A DNA stretch of 64,000 nt from Lysinibacillus sp. G4S2 (lineage in GTDB: Bacteria > Bacillota > Bacilli > Bacillales_A > Planococcaceae). The notes beneath the pieces were generated by a model that did no database searches, was not told where the DNA came from, and saw only the letters and a list, made by a program, of their open reading frames with translations. Position numbers and translations under genes: made by a program. This document shows positions 33,880 through 42,208 of the stretch, piece after piece; the stretch's first letter is position 1, and the number at the start of each line of letters is the position of its first letter. The stretch is taken from positions 2,670,001-2,734,000 of the forward strand of contig NZ_JAUCFJ010000002.1 in the NCBI RefSeq assembly GCF_030348505.1, in the 5' to 3' direction.

Positions 33880-34440
33880 ATGAAAGTTACAAACAAGGAT
33901 TATAAAAAAATGGAAGAACTATACGAGTTGTATGAACAAAAAATTTATTATGTGGCCTATCCTATTTTAAATAATATTCAGCAGGCTGAAGATATTGTTC
34001 AAGAGACGTTTATTACTCTCTATCAGAATCTTGAAAAGGTCTGCAACTTGAACACCCAAGAGCTTAAACGCTACATATTGAGAATTGCGAAAAACAAAAC
34101 GATCGATAGCTACCGAAAAAATAAACGACATAAAATCTTTTTAGAAGAATATCAAAAAGAGTCGCCAGAAGTAGTAGATGAAAGTATTGAAGAGTGGGAA
34201 CAGCATTTAATGTGTGAGGTTCAAATTGATACATTGCTAACAGAGTTAAATGATTCATACAGACAGGTTTTTAAGTACAAAGTCTTTTATAATAACTTAA
34301 CTTATCAGGAAATTTCAAATCTGATGGGAATGACTGAGGTAAATGTCCGCAAGCAATTTGAACGTGCTCGAAAACAAGTACAAAATATTATAGGAGGTAT
34401 AGAAAATGACGAATTCAAAGAACTCCAAAAAAATGGATGA
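33880..34440 (+). CDS. Sigma-70 family (ECF-like) RNA polymerase sigma factor
   Basis: A 186-residue sigma factor. Region 2: YVAYPILNNIQQAEDIVQET and LKRYILRIAKNKTIDSYRKN. Region 4: LNDSYRQVFKYKVFYNNLTY and EISNLMGMTEVNVRKQFERA. GAGGAGG precedes the start. The downstream gene overlaps its end by 35 bp and encodes a membrane-anchored protein with a cytoplasmic N-terminus, the expected layout for a sigma/anti-sigma pair. It is separate from, and not closely similar to, the sigma factor at 3802. Confidence 0.85.
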   Translation: MKVTNKDYKKMEELYELYEQKIYYVAYPILNNIQQAEDIVQETFITLYQNLEKVCNLNTQELKRYILRIAKNKTIDSYRKNKRHKIFLEEYQKESPEVVDESIEEWEQHLMCEVQIDTLLTELNDSYRQVFKYKVFYNNLTYQEISNLMGMTEVNVRKQFERARKQVQNIIGGIENDEFKELQKNG

Positions 34441-35836
34441 CTTAGTTGAAAAAATTGCTTTAGATGATTTTGATAGACTGGATGAACATCATGAATTTTC
34501 AGATACTTACAAGCATAAAAAGAAATTGTTTATGGAAGAAATTAAGATGAAAGGCGGACAACCACAAGCAAAACGTAAAAAGAATCGAATTTTAATCGTT
34601 GCTGCCTGCTTAATGATTGGCATACCAACAACTGCTTTTGGCGCAGTGAAAGTCTATGATATGATTGTCCAAAAACAAAATTATGAAGTAAATGTTTCAG
34701 TGTCAAATAATGCCTCAAAAAAGAATGACAATTGGTATAAATTAAAAATGAATTATTTGCCGGAAAATATGGTAGAAATCGAAAATGCTCCTATGAAATA
34801 TTCATTTAAAGATAACTACGCAAAGGGTGGATTTTCATTCTTTCTTTCGAGAGTAGGTGAAAATTCAAATTTTCAAACTTTATACTCAAAAAGCTACGAA
34901 GAAAAAGAGATAAATGGTAGGAAAGCAGTGATTGTCAATAAAGACACTGGAGATAAAAGTATTATGTTTGACAGACAGGTCTATCTTTTATTTGAAGAAG
35001 AGGGGATTATGCTAGAAAGTACTGTTGGAGTCGATGTAAGTGAAGAGCAAATGATGAAAGTCATGGAGAACATTTCACTTGAGCCCACATCAAAAGAGCT
35101 GGCATCATATATAGCAGATTATGATGATGCTCTTTTTAGCGAAGAGAATGAACCAACAGAATCAATCGTTATTCCTTTGAAAAAAGACAGCAAACAACTA
35201 TTTAGTGTAGGAGAAAAGATTCCAGTAACTATAGATCAAATAAGCAGATTAGACAGCCTCGAATTTGTTATAGAAAAAGTTGAAGTCTTTGATTCAATCA
35301 AAGATTTTAAACAAGATAACTTTAATGAATCAGCACTAGGAATACTAAGTGAGAATCAGGCTTTAGATCAGAAAAAGAAATTGTTACCGTATAGACGAGA
35401 TGTATATAAAGTTGGAAATGGTAAAGAATCAATTGACGAATTAGTAGATTCACAATTAGTTAATCCTAAATTTGTCTACCTGACAACAACAGTGAAAAAT
35501 ATTGGTAAACAGGCAATAGAAGAACTCTATATGAATCCATTCATGCAAGTGCTTAAATATGAAAATAATGCATGGAACTATGCTGTAGAAGATGGAATTG
35601 ACGAAAAAAGTATTATGTGGGGCGAGGTTGATTATCTAGCACCGCACGGGAAGGGAAAAGATTTTTACAATATTGGCAGTATCCTACCCGGACAAACGAT
35701 GAAAGTTCACTTAGGTTATTTTGTAGACGAGGATAAACTGGATTCAATATTCCTTGATGCTTTCAATTACAGTGGGTTTGGTGATTATGAAAACATGAAT
35801 GAGAAAGATCGTTTGTGGATTGATATTCGTAAATAG
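34406..35836 (+). CDS. Putative anti-sigma factor, single-pass membrane protein
   Basis: A 476-residue protein. An N-terminal cytoplasmic tail (about 1-70, acidic then KRKKNR) precedes one membrane segment (ILIVAACLMIGIPTTAFGAV). The large extracytoplasmic part has a DUF4367-like block (YLPENMVEIENAPMKYSF, MLESTVGVDVSEEQMMKVME) and a C-terminal Ig-like region (FVYLTTTVKNIGKQAIEELY) like DUF4352/DUF5068-type domains. The start lies within the sigma gene, with AGGAGG at 34391-34396. Probably senses an envelope signal and holds the sigma factor (inference from position and topology). Confidence 0.72.
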   Translation: MTNSKNSKKMDDLVEKIALDDFDRLDEHHEFSDTYKHKKKLFMEEIKMKGGQPQAKRKKNRILIVAACLMIGIPTTAFGAVKVYDMIVQKQNYEVNVSVSNNASKKNDNWYKLKMNYLPENMVEIENAPMKYSFKDNYAKGGFSFFLSRVGENSNFQTLYSKSYEEKEINGRKAVIVNKDTGDKSIMFDRQVYLLFEEEGIMLESTVGVDVSEEQMMKVMENISLEPTSKELASYIADYDDALFSEENEPTESIVIPLKKDSKQLFSVGEKIPVTIDQISRLDSLEFVIEKVEVFDSIKDFKQDNFNESALGILSENQALDQKKKLLPYRRDVYKVGNGKESIDELVDSQLVNPKFVYLTTTVKNIGKQAIEELYMNPFMQVLKYENNAWNYAVEDGIDEKSIMWGEVDYLAPHGKGKDFYNIGSILPGQTMKVHLGYFVDEDKLDSIFLDAFNYSGFGDYENMNEKDRLWIDIRK

Positions 35837-35861
35837 TAAAAACGATAGGAACAAATAGATA

Positions 35862-35894
35862 AAAAAGGTTGCTAATATTTAGCAGCTTTTTTTA
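35862..35894 (+). terminator. Intrinsic terminator
   Basis: GTTGCTAA and TTAGCAGC arms with T7, 25 bp after the anti-sigma-like gene. Confidence 0.75.
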
Positions 35895-35952
35895 GTAGAA
35901 AGAATTTTTATAAATTAATCCAATTTATCTCCAACAGCAACAAATTACTGAA

Positions 35953-36117
35953 ATGAGACGGTACTGGATGAAAATTGCAAGAGGTAAAGAATTGCTTACA
36001 TCGGAACAACGACAGGCTCTTATGCAAATTCCTAAAGATGAGCGGGGTCCAGGAACCTACTACACTTTTCTAAACGAGGAGAGAAAAAACGATCTCCGGT
36101 ATCCCAATTCGCAATAA
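35953..36117 (+). pseudogene. Tn3-family transposase N-terminal fragment (probable)
   Basis: A 54-codon frame; RGKELLTSEQRQALMQIP and YYTF match the start of Tn3-type TnpA proteins (ARRELLTPEQRxALxxIP...YTFS). The remaining 900 or more residues are absent and the frame ends in unrelated sequence. Together with resolvase fragments at 33443 and 40156 it marks an old Tn3-family insertion. Confidence 0.5.
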
Positions 36118-36194
36118 ACTCATATCAAAAGCATCCCAAATTCAATCATACATTGTATGTTGAAACAAATCGGTGCATCTCCATCTTGAAGGGT

Positions 36195-36235
36195 CCAATT
36201 TCTCAGTATTACTTTAGAGAAATTGGCTTTTTTTA
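36195..36235 (+). terminator. Terminator hairpin
   Basis: CCAATTTCTC and GAGAAATTGG arms followed by T7; nearly the same sequence as the hairpin at 33354. Confidence 0.7.
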
Positions 36236-36248
36236 TTGAAACAACCAC

Positions 36249-36308
36249 TTGACGAAAGAAACAATCTGTTATATATTAAATAAAAATAATAACAACTGTT
36301 ATAAAACA
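36249..36308 (+). promoter_or_regulatory. Promoter and operator of small gene A
   Basis: TTGACG (36249-36254), 17-bp spacer, TATATT (36272-36277). The half-palindrome TGTTATAAAACA is at 36297-36308. The block ATCTGTTATATATTA around the -10 recurs exactly at the second promoter (36607-36635). Confidence 0.75.
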
Positions 36309-36331
36309 GTTTAATTCAGGGAGGAATTCTA

Positions 36332-36481
36332 ATGTCAAAGTATCGTGATGGTTATGATTTTTATTGTGAAATGTGTGAGCGCTATGGTTTAGAACCAATT
36401 TCATTCCGCTATTATGTGTTACAGTTATCACAGCAGCAACTTTCAGCTTACAACATGCAAGCAAAACAATTAGGTATTTAA
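36332..36481 (+). CDS. Small protein A of a three-member paralog family (49 aa)
   Basis: MSKYRDGYDFYCEMCERYGL begins a 49-residue protein; it continues EPISFRYYVLQLSQQQLSAY and ends with KQLGI. GGGAGG precedes the ATG. The family pattern is GYxFYxxxCExxxLEPIxF, then YYxxxLSxxQLxxYN. It is soluble, rich in Tyr and conserved in length. No family known to me. Own promoter, own terminator. The strong conservation of promoter and protein among paralogs argues that it is a real gene, not a chance frame. Confidence 0.75.
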   Translation: MSKYRDGYDFYCEMCERYGLEPISFRYYVLQLSQQQLSAYNMQAKQLGI

Positions 36482-36536
36482 TAGTTATTGTTATTAAAGG
36501 ATGTGGTTATTACGGACGTCGACGTGAATATTTTAT

Positions 36537-36576
36537 AAAAAGCCCAGCCATACTAACTTAAATGGACTGGGCTTTT
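36537..36576 (+). terminator. Intrinsic terminator
   Basis: AAAAGCCCAGCCAT and ATGGACTGGGCTTTT arms, ending gene A. Confidence 0.85.
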
Positions 36577-36606
36577 GTATATTTGATAGAAATATCAGAC
36601 AATTCG

Positions 36607-36665
36607 TTGACAGAATTAACTATCTGTTATATATTATTTAAAAATATAAATTCTGTTATATAACA
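36607..36665 (+). promoter_or_regulatory. Promoter and operator of small genes B/C
   Basis: TTGACA (36607-36612), 17-bp spacer, TATATT (36630-36635). The perfect palindrome TGTTATATAACA is at 36654-36665, 19 bp past the -10, almost the same spacing as in promoter A. Confidence 0.78.
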
Positions 36666-36681
36666 AAGGAGTGAGATACAT

Positions 36682-37003
36682 ATGTCACACTATAAAGCTG
36701 GTTACGAATTTTATCTTCATTCAATCCACCTTTAAAGGTGTGTGATGAATGAGGATGTGGTTCCTTTGCAGTTGGTCTCCAAATGAAGATAAAGCCTCTG
36801 GCGGATGTCATGGATTTTGAAAGGAATGAATTGTGCTAGCACAATTCAAAATCCAGACGCAATTACGCCAAGGCGAAATTGATTTAGAGATATGCGAGCA
36901 ATTTGATTTAGAACCCATTAATTTCTATTATTATGTCAATCAATTATCGCAAGAACAATTAGAGTATTATAACGAGGCTGCACAAATGAAAGGAAGTTAT
37001 TAG
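36682..37003 (+). pseudogene. Small protein B, split by a repeat insertion
   Basis: Begins MSHYKAGYEFY after AAAGGAGTGAG, then runs into the two-hairpin repeat (36712-36884) and stops at LHSIHL. The remaining family sequence resumes after the repeat with ICEQFDLEPINFYYYVNQLS and ends at 37003. The insertion therefore interrupts codon 12. The gene is the middle one of three paralogs and shares a transcript with gene C. Confidence 0.85.
36712..36884 (+). repeat. Two-hairpin dispersed repeat, copy 3
   Basis: Starts TATCTTCATTC and ends CCAAGGCGAAATTGATT; about 173 bp, same architecture as copies at 7178-7372 and 30621-30788. Its insertion in gene B shows that the repeat is mobile and defines its ends to within a few bases. 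No clear target duplication is visible. Confidence 0.85.
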
Positions 37004-37004
37004 T

Positions 37005-37175
37005 ATGACAGATTATCGAGAAGGCTATGAATTTTATCGACAAATATGTGAGAAACACGATTTAGAGCCAATAAATTTTCACTATTACATTTTAAACTTA
37101 TCTCATGAGCAATTAAATGCTTACAATGAACGAGCCAAAACATTTGGAGGTCCAATAGAATATGAAGTCTCTTAA
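37005..37175 (+). CDS. Small protein C of the paralog family (56 aa)
   Basis: Starts MTDYREGYEFYRQICEKHDL, continues EPINFHYYILNLSHEQLNAY, and has an extra tail ending GGPIEYEVS. It begins one base after the stop of gene B and has AAGGAAG upstream, so it depends on the B promoter and on readthrough of the inserted repeat. Intact, unlike B. A terminator follows at 37178. Confidence 0.75.
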   Translation: MTDYREGYEFYRQICEKHDLEPINFHYYILNLSHEQLNAYNERAKTFGGPIEYEVS

Positions 37176-37177
37176 CT

Positions 37178-37218
37178 TATAAAATGCCTTACTGCCAGTA
37201 TGTGACAGTAAGGCATTT
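37178..37218 (+). terminator. Intrinsic terminator
   Basis: AAATGCCTTACTG and CAGTAAGGCATTTTT arms directly after gene C. Confidence 0.85.
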
Positions 37219-37431
37219 TTGTTAGTTTTCGCAAAGAAATTATTCAAGCATCGTAAAAATACAGTAAAATTAAATATTCTAAAGATAAATAGGCTAATTA
37301 TAATACGTACTATAGCACTAAAGTAATTAAAGTCTTTAAAAACGGGTTTTTTTAGTGAGTTAAAAGACCTCATTTTTTGTCCTTTTTATTGAAAATCCTC
37401 AAATGTATATTTGAATGTTTTGATATTTGGG

Positions 37432-37461
37432 TTGAATTAACTGCTTTTCTCAGACTATAAT
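37432..37461 (+). promoter_or_regulatory. Candidate sigma-A promoter
   Basis: TTGAAT (37432-37437), 18-bp spacer, TATAAT (37456-37461), about 100 bp before the PAS-GGDEF-EAL gene. The rest of 37220-37556 shows no gene. Confidence 0.5.
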
Positions 37462-37562
37462 TAAATTACAGAAAAAAAGGCGATATCCTACAACTATATA
37501 CCTCGCTAAAATATAAAGCAAAAGTACTAAACTCTTCTTATATTAATGAATGGAGAATGACA

Positions 37563-39266
37563 ATGATGAATATCACGCCTAGTAATATCAATCAAGTTAC
37601 CTACAGTCTAAAAGAATTACAAGATATTTTTTCAGCGATGAACAGTTCAATCATCGTAGCGATTACAGATCGAACTGGGAAAATCACGTTTGTTAATGAT
37701 CATTTTTGCAAGATTTCTAAATATACTCGTGAAGAATTATTAGGGCAGGATCACCGTTTACTCAATTCAGGATTTCATCCAAAATCTTTCTTTAGAGAGA
37801 TGTGGAAAACTATAGGTAAGGGTGAAATGTGGAATGGCGAGGTATGCAATCGCGCAAAGGACGGCGGTCTTTATTGGGTGAAGACAACGATCTTTCCTTT
37901 TCTTGATGACTTTGGTAAACCGTATCAATATATTGCTATACGGGTCGATATTACCGCACAAAAGGATTTAAAAAAGATTACCCATATTGCTTATCAAGAT
38001 GAATTAACAGGGCTACCCAATCGTCGTAAATTAGACCAACGTTTAGAATATGAATTGCATCAATCTCGTTGCACTGGCAAAAAGTTTGCGTTATTTTTCA
38101 TTGATGTGAATCGTTTTAAAAACATAAACGATGGACTTGGTCATATCATAGGGGATATGTTCTTAGTGGAAATGGCGGAGCGTCTTCGCAACGTTGATTA
38201 TACATCTAATTCCATCTACCGCCACAATAGTGATGAATTTGTCATGATACTAAATGATGTTGACCGTATTGAGGAGAAGGCCAGGGAAATAATCAACGTC
38301 TTTAATGAGAGTTTTATAGTCGATACATATGAATTCTATGCAAGCATTAGTATGGGGATTAGTATTTTCCCAGATCATGCAAACTCCATAGAGGCATTAT
38401 TGAAGAATGCAGATACCGCCATGTATGCTGCGAAATCTACACGTGGTAATCAATATCGCTTGTACCGACCGAATTTGGATGAAATCAATAATCAATGGCT
38501 TTTACTTGAAACAAAATTACATCAAGCGTTAAGAAGAGATAGTTTAGAGTTACATTATCAGCCAAAAATCAATTTAAAAACGAATAAAATGACTGGCATG
38601 GAGGCATTACTTCGCTGGTATGATCCTGAACTAGGCCAGATGTCACCAGATCGTTTTATTCCATTTGCTGAGGAATGTAGGCTTATTAATGACATAGGTG
38701 TGTGGGTATTAAGAAAAGCATCTGCTCAGGCACGTGCTTGGAATGAGATACATAATTTAAACTTACGAGTAGCTGTAAACATTTCACCGATACATATTAG
38801 TACACCAGGATTTGCCGCTATGGTACAAGAAGTGATTGCCGAAACAAAAATTGATCCGCACTTTTTAGAAATTGAAATTACAGAAATGAGTATGCTGGAT
38901 TATACGGAAGATTTAATTAATACCATTAATCAATTAAGAGCACTTGGTATTACAATTTCAATAGATGATTTCGGAACTGGTTATTCGTCACTGAATTATT
39001 TAAAGACATTCCCAGTCGATGTCTTAAAAATAGATCGTGCATTTGTCCAAGATATTGTGCCTGAAAAATCAGGAATTGCTATGATTTCAGCCATGATTTC
39101 TCTAGCACATGCCTTAAATCTTCAAGTAGTAGCTGAAGGTGTCGAAGAAGAAGCTGAATTAAATGTGCTACGTGAGCATGGCTGCGATTTCGTTCAGGGC
39201 TATTTCTTCAGTAAGCCATTATCGGTAGAAGCCTTTACGCAGTTGATTGTAGATAGCTGTATGTAG
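37563..39266 (+). CDS. PAS-GGDEF-EAL protein (c-di-GMP phosphodiesterase with degenerate GGDEF)
   Basis: About 567 residues. PAS domain with PAC tail at about 15-135 (IVAITDRTGKITFVNDHFCK, GGLYWVKTTIFPFLDDFGKP). The GGDEF domain (about 145-300) keeps DVNRFKNINDGLGH but the signature loop reads RHNSDEF, so cyclase activity is doubtful. The EAL domain (about 310-560) keeps GMEALLRW, VNISPIH, EITEMSM and DDFGTGYSSL, with KIDRAFV, consistent with active c-di-GMP hydrolysis. Cytoplasmic, no membrane segment. GGAGA lies just before; 37557 is an alternative start. It would lower c-di-GMP in response to the PAS signal. Confidence 0.88.
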   Translation: MMNITPSNINQVTYSLKELQDIFSAMNSSIIVAITDRTGKITFVNDHFCKISKYTREELLGQDHRLLNSGFHPKSFFREMWKTIGKGEMWNGEVCNRAKDGGLYWVKTTIFPFLDDFGKPYQYIAIRVDITAQKDLKKITHIAYQDELTGLPNRRKLDQRLEYELHQSRCTGKKFALFFIDVNRFKNINDGLGHIIGDMFLVEMAERLRNVDYTSNSIYRHNSDEFVMILNDVDRIEEKAREIINVFNESFIVDTYEFYASISMGISIFPDHANSIEALLKNADTAMYAAKSTRGNQYRLYRPNLDEINNQWLLLETKLHQALRRDSLELHYQPKINLKTNKMTGMEALLRWYDPELGQMSPDRFIPFAEECRLINDIGVWVLRKASAQARAWNEIHNLNLRVAVNISPIHISTPGFAAMVQEVIAETKIDPHFLEIEITEMSMLDYTEDLINTINQLRALGITISIDDFGTGYSSLNYLKTFPVDVLKIDRAFVQDIVPEKSGIAMISAMISLAHALNLQVVAEGVEEEAELNVLREHGCDFVQGYFFSKPLSVEAFTQLIVDSCM

Positions 39267-39272
39267 TGAATA

Positions 39273-39309
39273 TGGAGGATCTTGTCTTTAATTTTAGACA
39301 AGATCCTCT
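39273..39309 (+). terminator. Intrinsic terminator
   Basis: GAGGATCTTGTCT and AGACAAGATCCTC arms, 7 bp after the stop; weak T tail. Confidence 0.7.
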
Positions 39310-39526
39310 AAGTGTTTATGGATTATTTGGATAATAGTTGGAAGGGTAATTTGACATATACGATTTTAAAAGTCCTGCCAAATATTTCAATTACATTTAG
39401 AGATGTCCAATAGCCACTTTTAATCGTAATCACTTCATTCAATAATTTGAAATCAACCAGGTTTGTTTATGTTGTAATTTTATTTTATGATTAATATAAA
39501 AATAGGAAAGAAGAAAGAGATGTACT

Positions 39527-40075
39527 ATGCAAGAAACTTTTTTTCAATTATTGGAACAGGCTGGTCCGTTTGCAGTCTTTTTAAGTTTATTCATTAATAT
39601 AGTAGTGAGTATTATAGGTGTACTACCAAGTGTATTTATTACAGCAGGAAACCTAACAATTTTTGGTCTATATAACGGTTTAATCGTTTCTATTATCGGT
39701 GAGGGGTTAGGCGCATTAATTAGCTTTATTTTATATAGAAAAGGGTTAAAGAAATGGAGACATAGTGATTACCAACATCCAGTAATTTTAAAATTAAAGC
39801 AGCTTGAGGGATATAATGCATTTTGGGTTATTTTATGCTTAAGAATCCTCCCATTTGTTCCATCTGGTGTTATAACGTTAGGATGTGCATTTTCAAAAGT
39901 TTCTCTAGGTATATTTACAGTTGCTAGTACGTTAGGGAAAATACCGTCACTTATTATAGAAGCAAGCGCAATATATGGTTTTATGCAAGTTGATCTTAAG
40001 TGGAAATATGTAATCATTATTGTTACCTTGATTCTCTTTCTAATATGGAAGGTAAAGAATAAGTCTTCATATTAA
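39527..40075 (+). CDS. TVP38/TMEM64 (VTT-domain) membrane protein
   Basis: A 182-residue protein with four to five membrane segments. The VTT/SNARE-associated motif region is present: SVFITAGNLTIFGLYNGLIV and GEGLGALISFILYRKG, then ILPFVPSGVITLGCAFSKVS. DedA/VTT proteins move or scramble phospholipids or undecaprenyl phosphate. Ribosome site AAAGAGA is modest. Single gene; no neighbours suggest a partner. Confidence 0.82.
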   Translation: MQETFFQLLEQAGPFAVFLSLFINIVVSIIGVLPSVFITAGNLTIFGLYNGLIVSIIGEGLGALISFILYRKGLKKWRHSDYQHPVILKLKQLEGYNAFWVILCLRILPFVPSGVITLGCAFSKVSLGIFTVASTLGKIPSLIIEASAIYGFMQVDLKWKYVIIIVTLILFLIWKVKNKSSY

Positions 40076-40155
40076 AGTCGAAAGGGAGCACTATTCTAGA
40101 AATGAGCATTTTGTGGCTGATCACCATAATATGTATAGAAAGGGGTACCGTCAGT

Positions 40156-40437
40156 ATGGCGGGTGTAAACCAATTAGAACGTGATTTTATCCGTATGCGG
40201 CAGTGTGAAGGGATTGAACTGGCTAAGAAAGAAGGAAAGTTTAAAGGTCGGTTAAAGAAGTACCATAAAAATCATGCAGGAATGAATTATGCAGTAAAGC
40301 TTTATAAAGAGGGAGAAATGACTGTAAATCAAATTTGTGAAATCACAAATGTTCTAGGTCCTCATTATATAGAAAGCAATCGGAAAGGAACATTTGATGA
40401 GATATACCAAAAATCGGAAATATATAATAGAAAATAA
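40156..40437 (+). pseudogene. Tn3-type resolvase C-terminal fragment, frameshifted
   Basis: MAGVNQLERDFIRMRQCEGI then ELAKKEGKFKGRLKKYHKNH and YKEGEMTVNQICEITNV match the helix E and HTH region of Tn3-family resolvases. The N-terminal catalytic half is missing. After NV a one-base shift would restore SRSSLYRKQS, the expected end of the HTH, whereas the open frame reads on to 40437. So it is truncated and frameshifted. It pairs with fragments at 33443 and 35953. Confidence 0.75.
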
Positions 40438-40460
40438 ATTTCATATAGAGGTGGAATTAT

Positions 40461-41423
40461 ATGCCTAAAATTGACAATATGTTAGCAATTCTATGGATGC
40501 TTCGTTCAGGTGAAAAAATTACTGCAAAACAAATTTCAGAAAAGTTAGAGATGAATATAAGGACTGTGTATCGTTATATTGATACAATTTCAACAAGTGG
40601 CGTACCTATCATTTCAGAACCAGGACATAACGGTGGATACACTTTATTGAACAATTTTATTGAGGCTCCTCTTTTTTTTGATTTTGAAGAGCAAACTTCA
40701 CTATTTCACGCTGCTGTTTTTGCAGAAGAAGCCGGATATTATGGAGGTGAAGCACTAAATAGGGCCATTTCAAAACTAAGTAAATACTCAAATCAAGAGC
40801 AGGAAACAAAGATAAATCAACATTTAACTAGTCTTGAAGTAATAAGTCGATTAAGTTCACCCTCTATGGAACCTTTTTTGAAGGAGTTGGAGCAGGCTGT
40901 AGCTGACGGGTACTCAGTAAAAATTCTTTACCATAAAAGTGGCGAAAAGCAATTAAATTATAGATTGGTCGATCCGTACAGAATTATCTATTGGAATAAT
41001 AAGTGGTATGTGATTGGATTTTGTCATCTTAGGAATGATATCCGTAGTTTTAGAGTAGATCGAATTGAAAGTCTAATGCTAACCGAAAATAAGTTTAACC
41101 GGCCAGAAAATTTTTCAGCACGTGACTTTTTTATGAATAACCTCCTTCCAACTATAGAAGATCAGGAAGGGATTACTTATTTGGTTATTAATGGAAATGA
41201 AAGTACGCTGAATGATGTTTGCCAACATTGGTTTTTAGGACATTATTTACAAGAACGGACTTCAAATCAAGCAGTTTTTCTTCTTGAAAAAGATATGATA
41301 CATACATATGTACCTTATTTACTTTTACCGTACAATAAATCTATTAAAGTTATTGAGCCAATAAGTCTTAAGAAAAGACTTATTGAAGTTCTGTCGGAAT
41401 TAATAAAATTTCATCAAGTATGA
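40461..41423 (+). CDS. YafY-type HTH/WYL transcriptional regulator
   Basis: A 320-residue regulator. N-terminal winged helix (MLAILWMLRSGEKITAKQIS, LEMNIRTVYRYIDTISTSGV), a middle helical part, and a WYL domain (VKILYHKSGEKQLNYRLVDP, YRIIYWNNKWYVIGFCH, LRNDIRSFRVDRIESL) that commonly senses nucleic acids or small ligands. A WCX C-terminal part follows. GAGGTGG precedes the start. It is followed 75 bp later by a DJ-1/PfpI gene on the same strand, a frequent target of such regulators. Confidence 0.87.
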   Translation: MPKIDNMLAILWMLRSGEKITAKQISEKLEMNIRTVYRYIDTISTSGVPIISEPGHNGGYTLLNNFIEAPLFFDFEEQTSLFHAAVFAEEAGYYGGEALNRAISKLSKYSNQEQETKINQHLTSLEVISRLSSPSMEPFLKELEQAVADGYSVKILYHKSGEKQLNYRLVDPYRIIYWNNKWYVIGFCHLRNDIRSFRVDRIESLMLTENKFNRPENFSARDFFMNNLLPTIEDQEGITYLVINGNESTLNDVCQHWFLGHYLQERTSNQAVFLLEKDMIHTYVPYLLLPYNKSIKVIEPISLKKRLIEVLSELIKFHQV

Positions 41424-41497
41424 TAACTTCCCTGACGTTAACTGTCAGGGAAGTTATTTTATAATAGCTATATTAATTGTGATTGGAGTGTTATTGG

Positions 41498-42130
41498 ATG
41501 CAAACAAAAAAAGTTTTTCTATATGTATTTAATACAATGTCGGACTGGGAATATGGATATTTAATTGCTGAACTAAACTCAGGAAGATATTTCAAAAAAG
41601 ATTTAGTGCCTTTAAAAGTAATTACAGTAGGGGCTAATAAAGAAATGATTACTACTATGGGAGGACTGAGCATAAAACCAGATATTTCCCTAGATGAATG
41701 TACTCTTGAGAGTAAAGATCTTTTAATTTTACCTGGAGGGACTACTTGGGGAGAAGTTATTCATCAACCAATCATGAAAAAAGTTGGCGAAGCCTTAAAG
41801 CTCGGCACTAATGTTGCTGCAATTTGTGGTGCAACTGAGGCTCTTGCGAATATGGGATACTTAGATTCTAGAAAACACACAAGCAATGACTTAGAGTATA
41901 TTAAAATGGTCTGCCCAAATTATAAAGGCGAAAAATATTATGAGATGAGACCTGCAGTATCTGGTGAGAATTTGGTTACTGCATCAGGAGTAGCTCCTCT
42001 GGAATTTGCGATGGAAGTACTGAAAAAATTAGATGTATTTGCACCAGATACATTACATTCATGGTATAACCTAAATAAGACTCATAAACCTGAATACTTC
42101 TTCCAGTTAATGAATTCAATAAATAGATGA
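41498..42130 (+). CDS. DJ-1/PfpI family protein (type 1 glutamine amidotransferase-like)
   Basis: A 210-residue protein starting MQTKKVFLYVFNTMSDWEYG. Flavodoxin-like DJ-1/PfpI fold: KDLLILPGGTTWGEVIHQPI and the nucleophile elbow NVAAICGATEALANMGYLD with the conserved Cys; YYEMRPAVSGENLVTASGVA follows. Enzymes of this family are glyoxalases, deglycases or isonitrile hydratases; the activity here is open. The ATG at 41498 follows TTGGAGTG; the upstream TTG start overlaps that site. Probably controlled by the adjacent WYL regulator. Confidence 0.87.
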   Translation: MQTKKVFLYVFNTMSDWEYGYLIAELNSGRYFKKDLVPLKVITVGANKEMITTMGGLSIKPDISLDECTLESKDLLILPGGTTWGEVIHQPIMKKVGEALKLGTNVAAICGATEALANMGYLDSRKHTSNDLEYIKMVCPNYKGEKYYEMRPAVSGENLVTASGVAPLEFAMEVLKKLDVFAPDTLHSWYNLNKTHKPEYFFQLMNSINR

Positions 42131-42174
42131 GCTAAAAAAATCAATTTAGCAGATTTATATTAGTTTAAATAATT

Positions 42175-42208
42175 ACCATGCTCTAGACAATGTCAAAGCA
42201 TGGTTTTT
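42175..42208 (+). terminator. Intrinsic terminator
   Basis: ACCATGCT and AGCATGGT arms with T5, 45 bp after the DJ-1 gene. Confidence 0.75.

Noticed and set aside
34406..34440. Overlap of sigma and partner genes as a frameshift
   Set aside because: Both proteins are complete at their ends and AGGAGG precedes the second start, so this is normal operon overlap.
36276..36464. 62-codon minus-strand ORF over small gene A
   Set aside because: It is the complement of a gene with its own promoter, ribosome site, paralogs and terminator.
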